64,000 nucleotides of DNA, taken from positions 311,306-375,305 of the forward strand of contig NZ_LMSM01000001.1 in NCBI RefSeq assembly GCF_001428125.1, read 5' to 3'. The stretch's first letter is position 1; every line of letters begins with the position of its first letter. The notes under the pieces are model-generated. The model was not told the DNA's origin. It did not search any database and saw only the letters and a list, made by a program, of their open reading frames with translations. Source of the DNA: Nocardioides sp. Soil774. Lineage in GTDB: Bacteria > Actinomycetota > Actinomycetes > Propionibacteriales > Nocardioidaceae. Positions 41,347 through 49,399 of the stretch are shown here, piece by piece. The position numbers and the translations under genes are program-made.

Positions 41347-41378
41347 TAGGTTTGTCTACAAGATCGATAGAGATTAAG
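41347..41378 (+). promoter_or_regulatory. Second AT-rich promoter element, before the SsuD-like gene
   Basis: TAGGTT is followed by TGTCTACAAGATCGATAG and AGATTAAGAA. GTCTAC-(T)-AAG is shared with the element before the SfnB-like gene. A purine-rich GGGAAAGGA lies 12 bases before the ATG at 41406. Confidence 0.45.
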
Positions 41379-41405
41379 AACCTTGGGAAAGGACTCACCA
41401 CCGAC

Positions 41406-42548
41406 ATGAAGTTCCACTGGTTCCTGCCCACCAACGGCGGCGACGGCCGCCAGGTCGTCAGCGGAGGCCACGGCGTCTCGCACGGCGCCGGCGGCCGGCC
41501 GGCGAGCGTCCCCTACCTCGGCCAGGTCGCGCGCAGCGCCGAGCAGCTCGGCTTCGAGGCTGCGCTGACCCCCACGGGGGCCTGGTGCGAGGACGCCTGG
41601 CTGACGACCGCGATGCTCGCCCCGCTGTCGGAGCGGCTCAAGTTCCTGGTGGCGTTCCGTCCCGGCATGACCTCGCCGACCCTCGCCGCGCAGATGGCCG
41701 CCACCTTCCAGAACCTCTCGGGCGGGCGGCTCCTGCTCAACGTCGTGACCGGAGGGGAGTCGCACGAGCAGCGGGCCTACGGCGACTTCCTCGACAAGGA
41801 CGCGCGCTACCAGCGCTGCGACGAGTTCCTCGACATCGTGCGCCGGCTCTGGGCGGGGGAGCAGGTCACCCACGCCGGGCGCCACCTGCGCGTCGAGCAG
41901 GCCCAGCTCCAGCAGCTGCCCGACCCGGTGCCGGAGATCTACTTCGGCGGCTCCTCGCCCGCAGCAGGGGAGGTGGCGGCCAGGCACGCCGACGTCTACC
42001 TCACCTGGGGCGAGCCACCGGCGGCCGTCGCGCGCAAGATCGCGTGGATCCGCGAGCTCGCCGAGACCCAGGGCCGCGAGGTCCGCTTCGGCATCCGCAT
42101 GCACACCATCAACCGGGACACCTCCGAGGAGGCCTGGCGTGAGGCGGACCGCCTGTTGGAGGGCATCGACGACGCCGAGATCCGGCGCGTGCAGGAGGGC
42201 CTGCGGCGCTCGGAGTCGGTGGGCCAGCAGAACATGCTCGCCCTCAACAACGGCTCGCGCGAGGGCCTGGAGATCCACCCCAACGTCTGGGCCGGCGTCG
42301 GCCTCGTGCGCGGCGGGGCCGGCACCGCGCTGGTCGGCAGCCACGAGGAGGTCGCCGACCGCGTCGAGGAGTACGCCGCGCTCGGCATCGAGGAGTTCGT
42401 GCTCTCGGCCTACCCCCACCTCGAGGGTGCCTACCACTTCGGCGAGGGCGTGCTGCCGCTGCTGGAGAAGCGCGGGCTGTGGACCAACCCGGCTCCCGTC
42501 GGCGCCCGCGCGTCGGTGCCCTTCGGCGGCCAGCGGGCCGCCTCATGA
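41406..42548 (+). CDS. FMNH2-dependent alkanesulfonate monooxygenase, SsuD-like
   Basis: A 380-residue luciferase-like (LLM class) monooxygenase. It begins MKFHWFLPTNGGDGR, and holds GFEAALTPTGAWCEDAWL, FLVAFRPGMTSPTLAAQM, LLLNVVTGGES and EIYFGGSSPAAGEVAARHADVYLTWGEP, all as in SsuD/SfnG/MsuD. It splits alkanesulfonates or dimethyl sulfone/methanesulfonate to sulfite and an aldehyde with FMNH2 and O2. The length is that of SsuD. Its stop overlaps the reductase start (ATGA). There is an AT-rich regulatory element upstream. The exact substrate cannot be told from sequence. Confidence 0.92.
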   Translation: MKFHWFLPTNGGDGRQVVSGGHGVSHGAGGRPASVPYLGQVARSAEQLGFEAALTPTGAWCEDAWLTTAMLAPLSERLKFLVAFRPGMTSPTLAAQMAATFQNLSGGRLLLNVVTGGESHEQRAYGDFLDKDARYQRCDEFLDIVRRLWAGEQVTHAGRHLRVEQAQLQQLPDPVPEIYFGGSSPAAGEVAARHADVYLTWGEPPAAVARKIAWIRELAETQGREVRFGIRMHTINRDTSEEAWREADRLLEGIDDAEIRRVQEGLRRSESVGQQNMLALNNGSREGLEIHPNVWAGVGLVRGGAGTALVGSHEEVADRVEEYAALGIEEFVLSAYPHLEGAYHFGEGVLPLLEKRGLWTNPAPVGARASVPFGGQRAAS

Positions 42549-43087
42549 ACACCCCCGTGAGTGCCCGTGTCGCCGTGGTGGTCGGCAACCCCAAGCCCCG
42601 CTCCCGGACGTACGACTCCGCGCTGGCGCTCGCCGACCGGCTCGGCGGGGCCGACCTGGTGGTCGACCTGGCCGACCACGCCGCCGACCTCTTCGACCAC
42701 GAGGCCGCGAGCGTCGACGACCTCGTCGAGCAGGTCTGCGGCAGCCTCGTCGTGATCGTCGCCAGCCCGACCTACAAGGCGACCTACACGGGCCTGCTCA
42801 AGGCGTTCCTCGACCGCTTCCCGCACCAGGGCCTGGGCGGGGTGACCGCCGTGCCGCTGATGCTCGGCGGCGCCGAGACCCACGCGCTCGCGGTGGAGCA
42901 CGCGCTGCGCCCGCTGCTCGTCGAGCTCGGCGCCTCGGTGCCGACCCCAGGGCTGTTCGTCCTCGACTCCGCACACGCCGACCCGGCGCCGTACGACGCG
43001 TGGTTCACCACCGCGCAGCAGCTCCTGCCCGCGCTCCCGGCCCCGGCCGCGAGCACCCCCGAGACCCCCCAGGCGGTGTCCGCATGA
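42545..43087 (+). CDS. NAD(P)H-dependent FMN reductase, SsuE/MsuE-like
   Basis: A 180-residue flavodoxin-like reductase: VAVVVGNPKPRSRTYDSALALAD (phosphate-binding turn), VIVASPTYKATYTGLLKAFLDRFP and the closing AVPLMLGGAETHALAVEHALRPLLVELGA, as in MsuE/SsuE proteins. It would supply reduced FMN to the SsuD-like and SfnB-like monooxygenases. It overlaps both neighbours by four bases (ATGA), so the four genes from 41406 are strongly coupled. The last 15 residues are a proline/alanine tail. Confidence 0.9.
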   Translation: MNTPVSARVAVVVGNPKPRSRTYDSALALADRLGGADLVVDLADHAADLFDHEAASVDDLVEQVCGSLVVIVASPTYKATYTGLLKAFLDRFPHQGLGGVTAVPLMLGGAETHALAVEHALRPLLVELGASVPTPGLFVLDSAHADPAPYDAWFTTAQQLLPALPAPAASTPETPQAVSA

Positions 43088-43680
43088 CCTCCCACCCCGT
43101 CCTCCAGCAGCCCGCGCTCGACCAGCGCACGCTGCGCGACGCCTTCGGTGCCTTCCCGTCCGGCGTCGTCGCCGTGGCCGCGTCGGTCAAGGGCCAGCTC
43201 ACCGGCATCGCTGCGTCGTCGTTCACCTCGGTGAGCATCGACCCGCCGCTGGTGTCGTTCTCCGTCGCGACCACGAGCTCGACGTGGCCCCTGCTGCGCG
43301 AGGCCGACCGCCTCGGCCTCAGCGTGCTCGCCGACCACCACGACGTGGTGTGCCGCCAGCTCGCCGGCCCGCGCGAGGAGCGTTTCGCCGGCCTGCCCTT
43401 CAAGGTCACCGGCAACGGAGCGGTCCTGCTCGACGAGGCGGTCGCGACCTATGACTGCTCGATCCACGAGGAGGTCGTCGCCGGCGACCACGTCATCGTG
43501 CTGCTGGAGGTGCACGAGGTCGGCAGCGGCGACGGCGAGCACCCGCTGGTCTTCCACCGCTCCGCCTTCGCCAAGCTGCACCGCGACGACCTCGACCCGG
43601 CCCGCCTCGACGGGCGGATCAACGGCGCCGACGTGGACCGCGGCAGCGACCACTCCGAGAGCAAGGAGGACGCAGCATGA
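43084..43680 (+). CDS. Flavin reductase-like protein (HpaC/DszD-type split barrel)
   Basis: A 198-residue split-barrel flavin reductase: LRDAFGAFPSGVVAVAASV, GIAASSFTSVSIDPPLVSFSVATTSSTWPLLR, ERFAGLPFKV, and DHVIVLLEVHEV. These enzymes reduce FMN or FAD with NAD(P)H and pass the product to a monooxygenase. It is a second, unrelated reductase fold in the same operon, so the two monooxygenases may use different partners. ATGA overlaps on both sides. Confidence 0.9.
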   Translation: MTSHPVLQQPALDQRTLRDAFGAFPSGVVAVAASVKGQLTGIAASSFTSVSIDPPLVSFSVATTSSTWPLLREADRLGLSVLADHHDVVCRQLAGPREERFAGLPFKVTGNGAVLLDEAVATYDCSIHEEVVAGDHVIVLLEVHEVGSGDGEHPLVFHRSAFAKLHRDDLDPARLDGRINGADVDRGSDHSESKEDAA

Positions 43681-45089
43681 ACCTCACCCCACGACGTTCT
43701 TCGACTCCCCCGCTTCGCTCCTCCGCCGAACAACGCCGCGGGGACCCCGAGAACAGCGAGCACCTCACCCAGGCCGCACCCTCCCCGCGCCGGGTCGCCC
43801 TGGCCTCGGCGGTCGGCGCCACCATCGAGTGGTACGACTTCTTCCTCTACGGCACGGCCGCGGCCGTCGTCTTCGACAAGCTCTACTTCAACGGCCTCGA
43901 CGGCCCCGCCGCGCAGTTCGCGGCCTTCGCCACCTTCGCCGTCGGCTTCTTCGCCCGCCCCGTCGGTGGCCTCATCTTCGGTCACTTCGGCGACCGCATC
44001 GGGCGCAAGCAGATGCTGTTGCTGACGCTGGTCATCATGGGCGTCGGCACGGCCCTGATCGGCCTGCTCCCGACCTACGACTCGATCGGTGTCTGGGCGC
44101 CCATCGCCCTGGTGGTGCTGCGGGTGCTGCAGGGCATCGGCGTCGGAGGGGAGTACGGCGGCGCCGTGCTGCTGGCCGTCGAGTACGCCCCGCCCGGGCG
44201 CCGCGGCTTCTACGGCAGCTTCGCGCACATCGGCGTGCCCGGTGGGCTCGTGCTGGCCGCCGGCGCGTTCTCGCTCGCCGGGCTGCTGCCGGAGGAGGCG
44301 TTCCTGGCGTGGGGATGGCGCGCGTGCTTCCTGGTGAGCATCATCCTGCTCGGCATCGGCGCCTACATCCGCCTCTCGGTGATGGAGACGCCCGAGTTCG
44401 CCAAGGTGCAGGAGCGCAAGGAGATCTCGCGGCTGCCGCTGCGCGACCTGCTCCGCGAGCAGAGGCGTCCGCTCCTGCTCGGGATGGGCACCCGCTTCAT
44501 CGAGGGCTTCACCTTCAACCTGTTCTCGGTCTACCTGCTGGCCTACGTCGCGACCAACCTCGAGCTGCCGCGCGCCTGGGCGCTCGACGCGATCATCGTC
44601 GGCGCGGCGCTCGGTGTCGTGCTGGTGCCGGTCGCGGGTGCGTTGTCGGACAAGGTCGGCCGCAAGCCGGTCTACCGCGTCGGCGCCTGGGTCGGCCTGC
44701 TGTTCGCCTTCCCTGCGGCCTGGCTGGTGCAGACGGAGAGCAGGTGGGCGATCTCGCTCGTCTTCGTGGTGGGCCTGGGCGTCGTCTACGGCACGGTCTA
44801 CGGACCCCTGGCCGCGTTCTGGTCCGAGCTGTTCGACACCCGCTACCGCTACACCGCGCTCAGCACGCTCTACCAGGTGTCCGGGATCCTCGCCTCCGGC
44901 CTGACGCCGCTGATCGCGGCGTGGCTGGTCACGAAGGGGGACGGCACCCTGTGGTGGGTCGCGGGATACAACGTGCTGGTCGCGGCGATCTCGCTGGTGA
45001 GCGCCCGCTTCCTGCCCGAGACCCGGGGCCGCGGGCTCGACCGCGTGGACGCGGCCGCCCGCGCGGACCGGGAGCCCGTCACGGTCTGA
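43677..45089 (+). CDS. MHS-family major facilitator transporter
   Basis: A 470-residue, 12-helix transporter of the metabolite:H+ symporter family (ShiA/ProP-like): GATIEWYDFFLYGTAAAVVF, GFFARPVGGLIFGHFGDRIGRKQ, GEYGGAVLLAVEYAP and the 8/9 loop GALSDKVGRKPVYRVG. The N-terminal 38 residues are hydrophilic. Being last in the sulfonate operon it is the likely importer of the organosulfur substrate, a role usually filled by SsuABC. It ends one base from the convergent NYN gene. The start overlaps the reductase stop (ATGA). Confidence 0.9.
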   Translation: MNLTPRRSSTPPLRSSAEQRRGDPENSEHLTQAAPSPRRVALASAVGATIEWYDFFLYGTAAAVVFDKLYFNGLDGPAAQFAAFATFAVGFFARPVGGLIFGHFGDRIGRKQMLLLTLVIMGVGTALIGLLPTYDSIGVWAPIALVVLRVLQGIGVGGEYGGAVLLAVEYAPPGRRGFYGSFAHIGVPGGLVLAAGAFSLAGLLPEEAFLAWGWRACFLVSIILLGIGAYIRLSVMETPEFAKVQERKEISRLPLRDLLREQRRPLLLGMGTRFIEGFTFNLFSVYLLAYVATNLELPRAWALDAIIVGAALGVVLVPVAGALSDKVGRKPVYRVGAWVGLLFAFPAAWLVQTESRWAISLVFVVGLGVVYGTVYGPLAAFWSELFDTRYRYTALSTLYQVSGILASGLTPLIAAWLVTKGDGTLWWVAGYNVLVAAISLVSARFLPETRGRGLDRVDAAARADREPVTV

Positions 45090-45090
45090 T

Positions 45091-45882
45091 CTACGTGGTC
45101 TTCTTGGCGGCCCGCTTGCGCGTCGTCGTCTTGACGGCCGGCTTGCTCGCCCCCTGGCCCTTCACCCGGAACCGCATCAGCCCGTCGTCGGTGCTGGTCT
45201 CGAGGTAGGGCTGGGCGGCGAGCAGGCCCTGGAGGCCGCGGTGCTCGTAGTTGCGGGGGTCGAGCGAGGGGTGCGTGCGGCTGAGGTGCTGGCCGATCGC
45301 CCCCGGCGCAGCCCAGCCGTCGTCGCCGGCCACCGCGTTGACCGCCTTGGTCAGCGCGCTCGGCAGGTTGATCTCCGGCACGGGGTCGGCCTCGGCCGAG
45401 GCCGTCTCGGCGTCGGGGTCGTCGCTGCCGGTCGCGGGGTCACCGAGCGACTCGAGGCGGATGAACTTGTCGCACGCGTTCTGCAGCGACGCCGGCGTCT
45501 TCTTCTCGCCGAGGCCGTAGACGACCTTGCCCGACTCGCGCAGCCGCAGCGCCAGGCTGGTGAAGTCGCTGTCGCTCGTGACGAGCGCGAAGGCCTCGAC
45601 GTTGCCGGCGTAGAGCAGGTCCATCGCGTCGATGATCATCGCGGAGTCGGTGGAGTTCTTGCCGCGGGTGAAGGCGCCCTGGTGCATGCCGCGGATGGCG
45701 CGGACGTTGAGCTCGTTGCTCCAGCCCTTGAGCCGGTCCGACGACCAGTCGCCGTAGGCGCGCTTGATGGTCGGGTTGCCGAACTTGGCGACCTCGTCGA
45801 GCAGCGCCTCGGCGTAGGAGTAGGAGGTGTTGTCGGCGTCGATCAGCACGGCGATGCGGTCAGAGCTCACGTTGGCGTCCAC
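45091..45882 (-). CDS. NYN-domain (PIN-like) ribonuclease with LOTUS/OST-HTH domain
   Basis: A 263-residue protein. Residues about 8-150 form a NYN/LabA-like nuclease domain with IAVLIDADNTSYSYAEALLDE and LVTSDSDFTSLALRLRESGK, which carry the metal-binding aspartates. Residues about 175-245 (ALTKAVNAVAGDDGWAAPGAIGQHL to DDGLMRFRVKG) fit an OST-HTH/LOTUS winged helix, an RNA-binding module. The tail is lysine/threonine-rich (RKRAAKKTT). It probably binds and cuts RNA. The GTG at 45882 is set by TAGGCT seven bases upstream, a box that overlaps the hemY promoter. Confidence 0.85.
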   Translation of the reverse strand: MDANVSSDRIAVLIDADNTSYSYAEALLDEVAKFGNPTIKRAYGDWSSDRLKGWSNELNVRAIRGMHQGAFTRGKNSTDSAMIIDAMDLLYAGNVEAFALVTSDSDFTSLALRLRESGKVVYGLGEKKTPASLQNACDKFIRLESLGDPATGSDDPDAETASAEADPVPEINLPSALTKAVNAVAGDDGWAAPGAIGQHLSRTHPSLDPRNYEHRGLQGLLAAQPYLETSTDDGLMRFRVKGQGASKPAVKTTTRKRAAKKTT

Positions 45883-45889
45883 ACCCAGC

Positions 45890-45895
45890 AGCCTA
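45890..45895 (-). promoter_or_regulatory. -10 box TAGGCT of the NYN gene
   Basis: TAGGCT on the minus strand, seven bases before GTG at 45882. It shares two base pairs with the plus-strand box at 45894-45899. Confidence 0.6.
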
Positions 45896-45899
45896 GGGT
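45894..45899 (+). promoter_or_regulatory. -10 box TAGGGT of hemY
   Basis: TAGGGT, six bases, GTG at 45906. The central CCTAGG is shared with the opposing box, so one 23-base interval serves two leaderless genes. Confidence 0.6.
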
Positions 45900-45905
45900 G
45901 GTGGC

Positions 45906-47252
45906 GTGCGGGACGTGGTGGTGATCGGTGGTGGCGTGGCCGGCCTGGTCGCCGCCCGCGACCTCGCCGCAGCCGGACGCGACGTGCTGCTGCTCGAGGC
46001 GTCGCCGGAGGTCGGTGGCAAGCTGCGCCGCGACGAGGTCGCCGGGCTCACCGTCGACGTCGGCGCCGAGGCGATGCTGGCGCGACGGCCCGAGGGCGTC
46101 GACCTGGCCGCCGAGCTCGGCGCCGAGCTGGTGCACCCGACCTCCGCCGCCTCCGCGGTGTGGTCGCGCGGCGCGCTCCGCACGATGCCGCGCTCGCTGA
46201 TGGGCGTGCCCTTCGACCTCGACCAGCTCGCCGCGAGCGGGGTGCTCAGCGCCCAGGGCCTCGACCGTGCGCGGCACGAGAGCGTGACCGACGTCGGTGA
46301 CGACGTCTCGGTGGGCGACCTCGTGGCCGCCCGGCTCGGCGACGAGCTCGTCGACCGGCTCGTCGAGCCGCTGCTCGGCGGGGTGTACGCCGGCCACGCC
46401 CGGCGCCTCTCCGCGGCCGCGGCCGTGCCCCAGCTGCTCGCGATGGCGCGCCGCGGGAGCCTGCTCGAGCAGGCCGCCGCCGTCCCCGTCTCCTCCACCC
46501 CGGTGTTCGCCTCCCTGCCCGGCGGGATGGGGCGCCTGCCCGGCCTGCTCCGCGACGGCGGCGGCTTCGAGGTGCGCACCTCGGCGACCGTCCGCGCGCT
46601 GCGGCGTACGGCGTCGGGCTGGTCGCTCACCGTCGGCCCCACCACCCACCCCGAGACCATCGAGGCGGCCGCGGTCGTGCTGGCCACGCCGGCCGCGCCG
46701 GCCGCCCGCCTGCTGGCGGACGTCGCGCCGGAGGCAGCCTCCGACCTCGCCACCATCGAGACCGCCAGCGTCGCCGTCGTGACGCTGGCCTTCCGGGCCC
46801 AGGACGTGCCCGACGCGCTGTTCGAGCGCTCGGGCTTCCTCGTGCCGCCGGTGGAGCAGCGCGCGATCAAGGCCTCGACCTTCTCCTTCGCCAAGTGGGC
46901 GTGGGTGCGCGACCTCGACCCCGACGTCATCGTCCTGCGCACCTCGCTCGGCCGCCAGGGCGAGGAGGCGACGCTGCAGGCCGCCGACGAGGGCCTGGTG
47001 CGGGTCTCGCTCGCCGACCTGTCGTCGCTGGCCGGCATCACCGCCCGGCCCCTCGACTCGCACGTGCAGCGGTGGGGCGGCGGGCTCCCGCAGTACGCCG
47101 TGGGCCACGTCGACCGGGTCGCGCGCATCCGTGCCGCCGTCGACCGGCACCCGGGGCTCGCGGTCTGCGGGGCGGCGTACGACGGCGTGGGCATCCCCGC
47201 GGTCATCGGCTCGGCCCGCCGCGCTGTGGCCTCGGTCACCCGGGCAGAATGA
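45906..47252 (+). CDS. hemY: Protoporphyrinogen/coproporphyrinogen III oxidase
   Basis: A 448-residue FAD enzyme (HemY/CgoX). The dinucleotide-binding motif [30 protein letters not shown] opens the chain; [22 protein letters not shown] and the C-terminal [23 protein letters not shown] complete the FAD site. In actinobacteria it oxidises coproporphyrinogen III to coproporphyrin III in the coproporphyrin-dependent haem route. The hemQ gene four bases downstream supports that route. The GTG start is fixed by a TAGGGT box. It is also called cgoX or hemG in annotation. Confidence 0.93.
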   Translation: MRDVVVIGGGVAGLVAARDLAAAGRDVLLLEASPEVGGKLRRDEVAGLTVDVGAEAMLARRPEGVDLAAELGAELVHPTSAASAVWSRGALRTMPRSLMGVPFDLDQLAASGVLSAQGLDRARHESVTDVGDDVSVGDLVAARLGDELVDRLVEPLLGGVYAGHARRLSAAAAVPQLLAMARRGSLLEQAAAVPVSSTPVFASLPGGMGRLPGLLRDGGGFEVRTSATVRALRRTASGWSLTVGPTTHPETIEAAAVVLATPAAPAARLLADVAPEAASDLATIETASVAVVTLAFRAQDVPDALFERSGFLVPPVEQRAIKASTFSFAKWAWVRDLDPDVIVLRTSLGRQGEEATLQAADEGLVRVSLADLSSLAGITARPLDSHVQRWGGGLPQYAVGHVDRVARIRAAVDRHPGLAVCGAAYDGVGIPAVIGSARRAVASVTRAE

Positions 47253-47256
47253 GGTC

Positions 47257-47979
47257 ATGAGCACGGACTCCGACCAGGCGACGAAGACCAACGCCGCGCG
47301 CACGCGCGAGCTCAACGACACGATCCGCTACACCATGTGGTCGGTCTTCCGGCTGCGCGACGTCCTCGGCGACGCCGACCGCGACGCCGAGGCCGCCGAC
47401 CTCGAAGCGCTCCTCGAGGTGCTCGCCGAGCAGGACGTCAAGGTCCGCGGGATCTACGACGTCAGCGGCCTGCGCGCCGACGCCGACCTGATGGTGTGGT
47501 GGCACGCCGCCGACTCCGAGCAGCTCCAGGGCGCCTACAACGCGCTGCGCCGCACCGCCTTCGGCCGACGGCTCGAGCCGGTCTGGTCGCAGATGGCGCT
47601 GCACCGCCCCGCCGAGTTCAACAAGTCGCACATCCCGGCCTTCCTCGCCGACGAGGAGCCGCGCGCCCACGTGTGCGTCTACCCGTTCGTGCGGTCCTAC
47701 GAGTGGTACCTCCTCGAGGACGCCGAGCGCCGCGCGATGCTCGCCGAGCACGGCAAGATGGCCCGCGGCTACGCCGACGTGCGCGCCAACACCGTGGCGT
47801 CGTTCGCCCTCGGTGACTACGAGTGGATGCTGGCCTTCGAGGCCGACGAGCTGCACCGCATCGTCGACCTCATGCGCGACCTGCGCGCCTCGACCGCGCG
47901 CCGCCACGTGCGCGAGGAGGTGCCGTTCTACACCGGCTCCCGCGTGACGCCGGCCGAGCTCCTGGCCCGCCTGCCCTGA
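47257..47979 (+). CDS. hemQ: Coproheme decarboxylase (HemQ/ChdC)
   Basis: A 240-residue chlorite dismutase-family enzyme that turns coproheme III into haem b using hydrogen peroxide. Typical parts: [67 protein letters not shown] (with the haem-ligand histidine in the EHG segment near the end) and [28 protein letters not shown]. The ATG follows hemY by four bases, with GAGG close before it. Together with hemE and hemY it supports coproporphyrin-dependent haem synthesis; the copper- or iron-inserting cpfC (hemH) is not in the window. Confidence 0.95.
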   Translation: MSTDSDQATKTNAARTRELNDTIRYTMWSVFRLRDVLGDADRDAEAADLEALLEVLAEQDVKVRGIYDVSGLRADADLMVWWHAADSEQLQGAYNALRRTAFGRRLEPVWSQMALHRPAEFNKSHIPAFLADEEPRAHVCVYPFVRSYEWYLLEDAERRAMLAEHGKMARGYADVRANTVASFALGDYEWMLAFEADELHRIVDLMRDLRASTARRHVREEVPFYTGSRVTPAELLARLP

Positions 47980-48056
47980 CCCGGCAGCCCTGACCCGCCT
48001 GCCCTGACCCGCAAGGGTCGGGGGAACGCGGCACCGGCCCACGGCGTCCCACCACC

Positions 48057-48923
48057 ATGAGCACCGCCACGAGACTGCGACCCCTCCGCGCCGCCCTCGC
48101 CGCCCTTGCCCTGACCCTGCCTCTCGCCGCCTGCTCCACCGAGGCCGAGATGCGTGCCGTGGACCCCGCGGCCGCCGGCGACCCGGCGGCGGCTGTGTCG
48201 AGCGACGCCGCGCCCCGGCCGGTCCCGGAGGGCAGGGTCACGACCAACGGGCTGGTGACCTTGCTCGACGACGGCGGCGGCCCGGAGCTCTGCCTCGGCC
48301 CCGTCGCGGAGTCCTACCCGCCCCAGTGCGGCGGCCCGGCGGTCGACGGCTTCGACTTCGGCGACGTCGGCGCCGAGCGCGCCTCGGGGGTCACGTGGGG
48401 CTCGTACGCCCTCATCGGGACCTACGACGGCACCACCTTCACCGTCACCGACTCGACCCCCGCCGCGCTCTACGACCCCATGGCCGCGCCGCCGGTCGAC
48501 GGGCTGGACGCCGCCTGCTCCACCCCGGGCGGCTCGGGGGCCGGCCGGACCTCGCCCGAGGACCTCGACGCCACCCTGGCCGCCGCCTCCGCGCTGCCAG
48601 GCTACGCCACGTCCTGGCTGAGCGGCGACACCATCAACGTCGCCGTCACGGAGGACGCCGCGGGCGCCGAGGCCACGCTGCGCCAGACCTGGGACGGCGG
48701 GTTGTGCGTCACCACGGTCGAGCGGACCGACGCCGACCTCACCGCCATCAACACCGAGCTGCAGGCCGCGCTCGGCGACCAGCTGCTGACCAGCGGGTCG
48801 ACCGCGCCGGACACCCTCGACGCCCATGTCGTGTTCGACGACGGATCGATCCAGGACTGGGCCGACGCGACGTACGGCGCCGGGCTGGTGCGCGTCACCT
48901 CGGCGCTCGTCCCCGCCGGGTGA
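48057..48923 (+). CDS. Lipoprotein of unknown function
   Basis: A 288-residue predicted lipoprotein with lipobox LAAC (Cys about 26). The mature part includes ELCLGPVAESYPPQCGGPAVDGF and GVTWGSYALIGTYDGTTFTVT, with several cysteines (about 78, 88, 140 and 219) that may form disulphides. The C-terminal half is alpha/beta (DLDATLAAASALPG, LTAINTELQAALGDQLL). I do not recognise a family. It follows hemQ by 77 bases, which contain three short CCTGACCCG repeats, and converges on msrB with a three-base gap. Confidence 0.7.
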   Translation: MSTATRLRPLRAALAALALTLPLAACSTEAEMRAVDPAAAGDPAAAVSSDAAPRPVPEGRVTTNGLVTLLDDGGGPELCLGPVAESYPPQCGGPAVDGFDFGDVGAERASGVTWGSYALIGTYDGTTFTVTDSTPAALYDPMAAPPVDGLDAACSTPGGSGAGRTSPEDLDATLAAASALPGYATSWLSGDTINVAVTEDAAGAEATLRQTWDGGLCVTTVERTDADLTAINTELQAALGDQLLTSGSTAPDTLDAHVVFDDGSIQDWADATYGAGLVRVTSALVPAG

Positions 48924-48926
48924 GGG

Positions 48927-49325
48927 CTACTTCTTCTCGCTGAGCGTGATGCTGATCGAGTTGATGCAGTAGCGGTCGCCGGTGGGCGTGCCGAAGCCGT
49001 CGGGGAAGACGTGCCCGAGGTGGGAGCCGCACTTCGCGCAGCGCACCTCAACGCGCTTCATGCCGTGCGAGGTGTCCTCGATGTACTCCACCGTGTCGGT
49101 CATCGGCTGGTAGAAGCTCGGCCAGCCGCAGCCCGAGTGGAACTTGGTGTCGCTGGTGAACAGCTCCGAGCCGCACGCCTTGCACGAGTAGGTGCCCTCG
49201 GTCTCGGTGTCGGTGTACTCACCGGTGAACGCGCGCTCGGTGCCGGCCTGGCGGAGCACGGCGTACTCCTCGGGGCTCAGCTCCTCGCGCCACTGCTCGT
49301 CGGTCTTCTGCACGTCGTAGGCCAT
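48927..49325 (-). CDS. msrB: Peptide methionine-R-sulfoxide reductase
   Basis: A 132-residue MsrB that reduces methionine-R-sulfoxide in proteins. Two CxxC pairs (SCKACGSEL and RCAKCGSHLGHVF) bind structural zinc, the substrate site includes FHSGCGWPSFY, and the catalytic cysteine is in DRYCINSISI. The length is standard for a single-domain MsrB. TAAACT lies seven bases before the ATG. It is near the haem genes as often seen in actinobacteria. Confidence 0.96.
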   Translation of the reverse strand: MAYDVQKTDEQWREELSPEEYAVLRQAGTERAFTGEYTDTETEGTYSCKACGSELFTSDTKFHSGCGWPSFYQPMTDTVEYIEDTSHGMKRVEVRCAKCGSHLGHVFPDGFGTPTGDRYCINSISITLSEKK

Positions 49326-49332
49326 GGGCCCG

Positions 49333-49338
49333 AGTTTA
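49333..49338 (-). promoter_or_regulatory. -10 box TAAACT of a leaderless transcript (msrB)
   Basis: TAAACT, seven bases, ATG at 49325 on the minus strand. Confidence 0.6.
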
Positions 49339-49399
49339 GTGGGGCGGTGGCTGCCGCCCGGCGTCCGGTGGGCACCGGGCGGCTGGCACTGTGGTCGGC

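Noticed and set aside
38748-45089. Integrative element or genomic island with attachment sites
   Set aside because: No integrase, transposase, tRNA or flanking repeat at either end of the sulfonate cassette.
47976-48012. CCTGACCCG repeats between hemQ and the lipoprotein gene
   Set aside because: Only three short imperfect copies; too little to call an operator or mobile repeat.
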